DNA of 64,000 bases, from positions 1,860,001 to 1,924,000 of the forward strand of contig NZ_OZ245832.1 in NCBI RefSeq assembly GCF_965228705.1. The letters run 5' to 3'. Shown one piece after another: positions 59,542-64,000 of this stretch. The notes beneath the pieces were generated by a model, which was given only the letters and a program-made list of their open reading frames with translations, did not search any database and was not told the DNA's origin. A program made the translations under genes and the position numbers. The DNA comes from Croceimicrobium sp965228705. Its GTDB lineage: Bacteria; Bacteroidota; Bacteroidia; Flavobacteriales; Schleiferiaceae. Every line of letters begins with the position of its first letter. The first letter of the stretch is position 1.

Positions 59542-60572
59542 TGCGCGAAGAAGATCAGGCTCCCGAAGAGGAGAATGAAGAGCTCTATGAGCACCATCGG
59601 ATTGTTGCCGATGCCGGACAAAAGCCTCTTAGGGTTGATAAATTTTTAGGGAATTTATTAGCCAATACCTCACGAAATAAAATCCAGCAAGCTGCGGCAG
59701 CAGGTAATATTCGGGTAAACGACCAAAAGGTAAAAAGTAATTATAAGGTTAAACCCGAAGATGTGGTTCAGGTGGTATTAAGCTACCCTCCTCGGGAAGT
59801 TGAACTAGTACCTCAAGATATTCCAATTCCTATTGTTCATCAGGATAAAGATGTAATTGTGGTGCATAAGCCACCCGGCATGGTGGTTCATCCCGGCTAT
59901 GGCAATTACGATGGCACTTTGGTTAATGCGCTGCTCTATCAATTTCAAAATCTCCCTGGCTTAAACCAGGAACGCCCCGGTTTAGTGCATCGTCTCGATC
60001 GTGACACCAGCGGCATTATGGTGATCGCGGCCAATGAACATGCCATGGCCCATTTGGCCAATCAGTTTTTCGAAAGAACAACCGAGAGAACCTACTGGGC
60101 TGTAGTTTGGGGCAATGTGGAGGAAGAGTCTGGAACTATTATTGGCAATATCGGCCGTAGCCCTAAAAATCGTAAGATTTATCAAGTCTACCCTGACGGA
60201 GATCAGGGAAAGCATGCGGTTACTCATTACCGAGTGCTGGAACGCCTGGGATATGTTACCTTAGTAGAGTGCAAATTGGAGACGGGTAGAACCCATCAAA
60301 TCCGGGTGCACATGAAGTATATTGGTCATACTCTGTTTAATGACAAAGAATACGGCGGCGATAAAATCTTAAAAGGCACCACTTTCACGAAGTACAAGCA
60401 ATTTGTAGAAAACTGCTTTGATATTTGTCCTCGCCAGGCATTGCACGCCAAAACCCTCGGCTTTGAACATCCCAAAAGCGGTGAGCGTTTATCTTTTGAT
60501 TCGGAGTTGCCAGATGACATGAAAGCGTTGGTCGAAAAATGGCGTAATTACAGTCACTTTAAAGGCCAGTAA
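59541..60572 (+). CDS. RluA-family pseudouridine synthase (RluD-like)
   Basis: The 343-residue enzyme has an N-terminal S4 RNA-binding domain (about 28-85, RVDKFLGNLLANTSRNKIQQ) and the RluA catalytic domain with Asp in HRLDRDTSGIMVIA (about 149-162). It also has VECKLETGRTHQIRVHM. Given the S4 domain and size, an RluD-type role modifying 23S rRNA helix 69 is likely, though RluC-like specificity cannot be excluded. The ATG shares one base with the upstream TAA (TAATG). Confidence 0.93.
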   Translation: MREEDQAPEEENEELYEHHRIVADAGQKPLRVDKFLGNLLANTSRNKIQQAAAAGNIRVNDQKVKSNYKVKPEDVVQVVLSYPPREVELVPQDIPIPIVHQDKDVIVVHKPPGMVVHPGYGNYDGTLVNALLYQFQNLPGLNQERPGLVHRLDRDTSGIMVIAANEHAMAHLANQFFERTTERTYWAVVWGNVEEESGTIIGNIGRSPKNRKIYQVYPDGDQGKHAVTHYRVLERLGYVTLVECKLETGRTHQIRVHMKYIGHTLFNDKEYGGDKILKGTTFTKYKQFVENCFDICPRQALHAKTLGFEHPKSGERLSFDSELPDDMKALVEKWRNYSHFKGQ

Positions 60573-60579
60573 ATAATCT

Positions 60580-60587
60580 TAACTTCG
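60580..60587 (+). promoter_or_regulatory. -7-like box (TAACTTCG) before the cytochrome c peroxidase gene
   Basis: TAACTTCG ends six bases before the ATG at 60594, again leaving almost no leader. Confidence 0.4.
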
Positions 60588-60593
60588 TTGAAA

Positions 60594-61712
60594 ATGAAGA
60601 GGATGAATCGCAAGTGGTTTACATTAGCCTTAATCACGGGAGCTGTCCTGATGGTTTCCCGATGTAAAGATGATCCGGATACCAGTGGACCAATTAGTTA
60701 TGGTACACCGTATACCTTACAGGTTCCCTCGGGATTTCCTCAAGCGAATACTCCAGCCGACAATCCTATGACCGTAGAAGGCATTCGCTTAGGTCGGTTC
60801 CTCTTTTACGAAAAGGCCCTTTCAGATGATCAAAGTATTTCCTGCGCATCTTGTCATATGCAGGAACGCGCTTTCACTGATGCTACCCCCACTTCTGTAG
60901 GTACCCGAGGCATTTTTGGGCGCCGTAAAGCGATGCCTCTTTTCAACTTAGCTTTCCACGATAATTTCTTTTGGGATGGTCGTGTAGTAACATTAGAAGA
61001 GCAGTCATTACACCCCATTCGTGATAGCATTGAAATGGACAATGACCTTTCTACGGTTATTCAACGTTTAAGCGCCAATCCCCTTTATCCGCCCATGTTT
61101 AAGGCAGCTTTTGGCAGCGAAAAGATTACAGAAGATCGCATTGCCAGGTCTATTGCTCAATTCGAACGAACCCTTATTTCGGCGAATTCAAAATTTGACC
61201 GGGTAATCCGCTTAAAAACCGGTGAAACTTTTACCGCCCTTGAGCAGAGAGGTTATGATCTTTTCACTTCAGACTTCGACCCTAGCGGGGGTTTTGGTGG
61301 TGATTGTTTCCATTGCCATGGCGAAAGAGAAACGCGCTATTTATTCGGCGCCTTTGGTCGTGATTTACAGTTCGTAAATAATGGTTTAAAAGCAGTTTAT
61401 ACGGATGAAGGTCGGGCTGAAGTAACTGGCGACCCAGCAGATGTAGGTAAGTTTAAAGTACCTAGTGTACGGAATGTTGAATTCTCCTTCCCTTATATGC
61501 ACGACGGTAGCATTCCCAATCTGGATAGCTTGATTGGTTTCTACAATTTCGGCGGACACAAACACGTGAATATCGATCCGAATATGAAAGCAGCCGGTAT
61601 CGGTAGAAACTGGAGTTTAGGGCAAAAGCAAGCTTTAGCCGCCTTCTTGCGTACCCTTACCGATTATGAGTTCTTAGAGGACACGGCCTTTAGCAACCCA
61701 CACGTGCAGTAG
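60594..61712 (+). CDS. Di-heme cytochrome c peroxidase (CcpA/MauG family)
   Basis: From the ATG at 60594 the 372-residue exported protein has an N-terminal hydrophobic leader and two c-type heme sites: CASCH (Cys84, Cys87, His88) and CFHCH (Cys238, Cys241, His242). Family blocks GTRGIFGRRKAMPLFNLAF and KFKVPSVRNVEFSFPYMHDGS are present. It reduces periplasmic H2O2 or, as a MauG-like enzyme, oxidises another substrate. Heme attachment needs the cytochrome c maturation system, which is elsewhere. It is transcribed alone and is convergent with rsmG. Confidence 0.92.
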   Translation: MKRMNRKWFTLALITGAVLMVSRCKDDPDTSGPISYGTPYTLQVPSGFPQANTPADNPMTVEGIRLGRFLFYEKALSDDQSISCASCHMQERAFTDATPTSVGTRGIFGRRKAMPLFNLAFHDNFFWDGRVVTLEEQSLHPIRDSIEMDNDLSTVIQRLSANPLYPPMFKAAFGSEKITEDRIARSIAQFERTLISANSKFDRVIRLKTGETFTALEQRGYDLFTSDFDPSGGFGGDCFHCHGERETRYLFGAFGRDLQFVNNGLKAVYTDEGRAEVTGDPADVGKFKVPSVRNVEFSFPYMHDGSIPNLDSLIGFYNFGGHKHVNIDPNMKAAGIGRNWSLGQKQALAAFLRTLTDYEFLEDTAFSNPHVQ

Positions 61713-61717
61713 AAAGC

Positions 61718-62338
61718 TTAGGCTTTTAAATAAACTACCTTTTTGGTTTCGAAAAACTCCTCCTCGAAATGTTTGACTAGAGGATATTGCTTGGCCCGAG
61801 GATAATCTGCGAGCTCTTCACTCAGATCACCACCTTTAAGGTAAAGAATGCCATTTGCCATGGATCCGGCTTCATTACCTTTTCGAAGTTTGCCTCGGGT
61901 CCAGGCCATAAATCGGGGCATCTGGGTTACTGCTCTGGAAATTATGAAGTCATAGCTACCTTTCACCTTTTCCGCTCGAGCTTGTTCTGCTCTTACATTT
62001 TGTAGTCCTAAGGCTTGAGCCACCTCATCCACAACTTTAATCTTTTTGGCAATACTGTCTACCAAATGAAATTGAGCTTCGGGATACAAGATCGCCAAAG
62101 GAATACCCGGAAATCCACCTCCGGTACCAATGTCTAGTACTTGAGCACCATCTTTGAAACGGCAAATTTTGGCTATGCCCAAAGAGTGTAAGACATGTCT
62201 TTCATAAAAGTGATCGGTATCCTTACGAGAAATCACATTTATTTTGGCATTCCAATCGTCATATAGCGCTTGCAACTGTTCGAATTGCTTGTACTGCGCT
62301 TCACTCAGAGCGGGAAAATACTTGCGGATCAATTCCAT
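61718..62338 (-). CDS. rsmG: 16S rRNA (guanine527-N7)-methyltransferase
   Basis: RsmG methylates G527 of 16S rRNA with SAM. From the ATG at 62338 the 206-residue protein has motif I VLDIGTGGGFPGIPLAILYP (about 68-87), YDDWNAKINVISRKD before it and SYDFIISRAVTQMPRFMAWT after. The length is normal. The ATG follows the upstream glycosyltransferase stop by one base, so the two genes are coupled. A GTG at 62359 is possible but unlike the family. It is convergent with the peroxidase gene. Confidence 0.95.
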   Translation of the reverse strand: MELIRKYFPALSEAQYKQFEQLQALYDDWNAKINVISRKDTDHFYERHVLHSLGIAKICRFKDGAQVLDIGTGGGFPGIPLAILYPEAQFHLVDSIAKKIKVVDEVAQALGLQNVRAEQARAEKVKGSYDFIISRAVTQMPRFMAWTRGKLRKGNEAGSMANGILYLKGGDLSEELADYPRAKQYPLVKHFEEEFFETKKVVYLKA

Positions 62339-62339
62339 A

Positions 62340-63449
62340 TTACCATTTGCTAGGGGCACCCCAAATCAAGTTGCGAAGGTGCAACAAAGTAGTGGCTATC
62401 GCCCAAAACATTTCAAAAAAAGGCCAGAGCCAGGCTTGTGCTTTATGCTGAATTAAATCCCTATGGATTTTGCCAGGATAGGCCGAAAACAGCCAGCGCC
62501 CAATAAAAACTGCCAATACAAGGGTAGTGTTCAAGTGCCAAAATGCAATGGGTAATAACAGGGCAAATAGCAGTTGGAGGAAGCCTTCCAGGGCTAAACT
62601 AAAACGCACACCTTTTTCATAGCGCCAGGCAGTGGAATAATGCCTACCCTTTTGGCGCCACCACTGTTTTAAATTGGCGGGGGCCGGCGAATAAGTAAAA
62701 GAGCGCTGCGGACTCATGCACACCACTTTTAATCCATCCGCCATTTCACGCAAGGTTAAATCATCGTCACCGGAAAGCAAATCCTGATGTTTATTAAGGG
62801 CTTGTACCGCTTGCATTGATGATTTCCGATAGGCCAAATTTCTTCCCACCCCCATATAAGCTTTACCCATGGAGGCATAAGACCAATAACGGAGGGCTGT
62901 ATTCACGGTTTCATAATCACTTAGCCAAGCGGTAAAACCTTCGCCTTGGAGCGGGCCATAGCCCAATACGACATCATTCTTTTTAAGGCGTAGACCAATC
63001 TCTTTCAACCAATGTTTGCTGGCCGGTTTACAATCGGCATCGCAAAATGCCAGCGCATCGTTTTGAGCCGCGATAATTCCTCTTTGCAAGGCAGCCTTTT
63101 TCCCCGACGCACCGCCATCACTAGCATTCACCAATTTTAAAAAGGGATAGCGTTCTTGGGCCTCTTGCACTAATGCAGCCCCATTATCCGTACTATGATC
63201 ATCCACCATGATAACTTCATAATCGGGATAATCCTGCTCACACCATTCCGATAGCAAGCGTTTAAGATTTACCGCTTCATTCCGAAAACAAATAATTAAG
63301 CTCAATGGAGCTAAGTCGGGATCTAAAGGAATGGTGACTTTCTGCTTTATAATCTTTCTCAAGCGATAATATCTCCGCCCATGCCAGAGCCAAAGAACCA
63401 AAGCAGCAAGCAGCCAACTGTAGGAAAGTACATTAAGAAGCAGTTTCAT
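62340..63449 (-). CDS. Family 2 glycosyltransferase with membrane helices
   Basis: The 369-residue protein has an N-terminal helix (about 5-23), a GT-A domain with SLIICFRNEAVNLKRLL (about 50-66), VDDHSTDNGAALVQ, FCDADCKP (DxD) and GDDDLTLREM. A QWWRQKGRHYST block (QxxRW-like) follows, and then two or three C-terminal helices (about 285-360). This is the layout of processive or polyprenol-linked GT2 enzymes of the inner membrane. Donor and acceptor are unknown. rsmG follows one base after its stop. Confidence 0.88.
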   Translation of the reverse strand: MKLLLNVLSYSWLLAALVLWLWHGRRYYRLRKIIKQKVTIPLDPDLAPLSLIICFRNEAVNLKRLLSEWCEQDYPDYEVIMVDDHSTDNGAALVQEAQERYPFLKLVNASDGGASGKKAALQRGIIAAQNDALAFCDADCKPASKHWLKEIGLRLKKNDVVLGYGPLQGEGFTAWLSDYETVNTALRYWSYASMGKAYMGVGRNLAYRKSSMQAVQALNKHQDLLSGDDDLTLREMADGLKVVCMSPQRSFTYSPAPANLKQWWRQKGRHYSTAWRYEKGVRFSLALEGFLQLLFALLLPIAFWHLNTTLVLAVFIGRWLFSAYPGKIHRDLIQHKAQAWLWPFFEMFWAIATTLLHLRNLIWGAPSKW

Positions 63450-63522
63450 GATGCAGCAAATTAATGATTTTCAGCAGGTTTCAGAATTCAATTTCAGCTA
63501 GCCTCAAGCCTGCTAATTAACG

Positions 63523-63530
63523 TATTTTTG
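63523..63530 (+). promoter_or_regulatory. -7 promoter box (TATTTTTG) directly before tgt
   Basis: TATTTTTG, followed by CC, ends four bases before the tgt ATG, predicting a leaderless or nearly leaderless mRNA. Confidence 0.55.
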
Positions 63531-63534
63531 CCGG

Positions 63535-64000
63535 ATGCAATTTCGCTTGGAACATCAGGATCCCGAATCAAAAGCGCGTAGCGGGACCATCCAAACCGCG
63601 CATGGAGAAATTCAAACTCCGATATTCATGCCAGTGGGAACCGTTGCTTCGGTTAAAGCTGTGCATCAAAGAGAATTGGCCGAGGATATCAAGGCCCAAA
63701 TCATCTTGGGAAATACCTACCACTTGTATTTACGCCCGGGTACGGATATTCTCAATCGGGCAGGCGGTTTACACCAGTTTATGAACTGGCAAAAACCCAT
63801 CCTCACCGATAGTGGAGGCTATCAGGTATACAGCCTCGCCAATAATCGCAAGATTACTGAAGAAGGTGTGGCTTTCAAATCCCATATTGATGGATCCCGA
63901 CATTTCTTCAGCCCTGAGAAATCCATGGAAATCCAAAGACATATTGGGGCCGACATTATCATGGCCTTTGATGAATGTCCACCCTACCCCAGCACCTACC
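63535..64000 (+). CDS. tgt: Queuine tRNA-ribosyltransferase, 3' end cut by window edge
   Basis: Tgt exchanges guanine-34 for preQ1 in tRNAs with a GUN anticodon. The first 155 residues are present of a usual 375. FRLEHQDPESKARSGTI opens it, FMPVGTVASVKAV follows, and the active-site Asp92 lies in LTDSGGYQVYS; FKSHIDGSRHFFSPEKSMEIQ and DIIMAFDECPPYP are intact up to the edge. It is divergent from the glycosyltransferase gene, with 85 bases between the starts. Confidence 0.96.
   Translation, partial: MQFRLEHQDPESKARSGTIQTAHGEIQTPIFMPVGTVASVKAVHQRELAEDIKAQIILGNTYHLYLRPGTDILNRAGGLHQFMNWQKPILTDSGGYQVYSLANNRKITEEGVAFKSHIDGSRHFFSPEKSMEIQRHIGADIIMAFDECPPYPSTY

Noticed and set aside
63470..63515. Imperfect inverted repeat AGCAGG/CCTGCT between the glycosyltransferase and tgt genes
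   Set aside because: Only six bases pair across a long loop; likely chance.
1..64000. tRNA, rRNA, CRISPR arrays, IS elements, prophage genes, replication origin
   Set aside because: I looked for cloverleaf-like segments, regular spaced repeats, transposase or integrase motifs and DnaA boxes and found none that I could support.

Overview
The window comes from a Bacteroidota chromosome, most likely a marine Flavobacteriales member of Cryomorphaceae/Schleiferiaceae type (family level is a guess). The evidence is: secreted proteins with type IX secretion C-terminal domains, a TonB receptor with a CarboxypepD_reg domain, a UpxY-type NusG, two Lacal_2735 small proteins, and many TAnnTTTG (-7) promoter boxes just upstream of start codons. 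I see no rRNA, tRNA, CRISPR array, IS element, prophage or replication origin.

Layout. 1-8 kb: gpmI (cut by the left edge), elbB-like, AlkD-like glycosylase, PepE, a six-Asp-box propeller protein, an O-methyltransferase, DUF1015, HupE/UreJ and DUF6702. 8-15 kb: pirin, an outer-membrane barrel, a LysE exporter, UpxY/NusG, a thioredoxin-like protein, pheT and an HDAC-family deacetylase. 15-25 kb: a minus-strand run of lysC, a two-domain ornithine-lipid-type acyltransferase and a PAS histidine kinase broken by a stop codon; lysA-GNAT-flavoprotein; then fbp. 25-31 kb: a TPR/LytTR regulator and mfd. 31-35 kb: a small XRE regulator beside a SUMF1-domain secreted protein and a T9SS cargo protein, with a shared ATTTGAAATG-type box in the intergenic regions. 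35-41.5 kb: an accessory block of small lipoproteins and immunity-like genes, including an orphan barstar. 41.6-51 kb: a Cys/Met PLP enzyme, then a TonB receptor-LytS-LytTR operon facing a LiaF-LytS-LytTR operon, with two Lacal_2735 genes between. 51-54.4 kb: serC-serA, a Vat-like acetyltransferase, and a DUF433/DUF5615 toxin-antitoxin pair whose toxin is frameshifted. 54.4-64 kb: ferredoxin and LuxC-type acyl-CoA reductase (divergent), PASTA-T9SS protein-RluA, cytochrome c peroxidase, rsmG, a family 2 glycosyltransferase, and the start of tgt.

Metabolically this is a housekeeping region: lysine/threonine entry (lysC, lysA), serine (serC, serA), gluconeogenesis and glycolysis (fbp, gpmI), and tRNA or rRNA modification (tgt, rluA-like, rsmG, pheT). 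Genes of envelope sensing and secretion are mixed in.

The points most worth following up are: the in-frame TAA that removes the end of the PAS kinase ATPase domain; the G-run frameshift in the DUF5615 toxin; a family of five short palindromes with a constant GAATT-N3-AATTC core and changing but complementary arms; the XRE/box/SUMF1/T9SS module; and the two facing LytS/LytTR systems.
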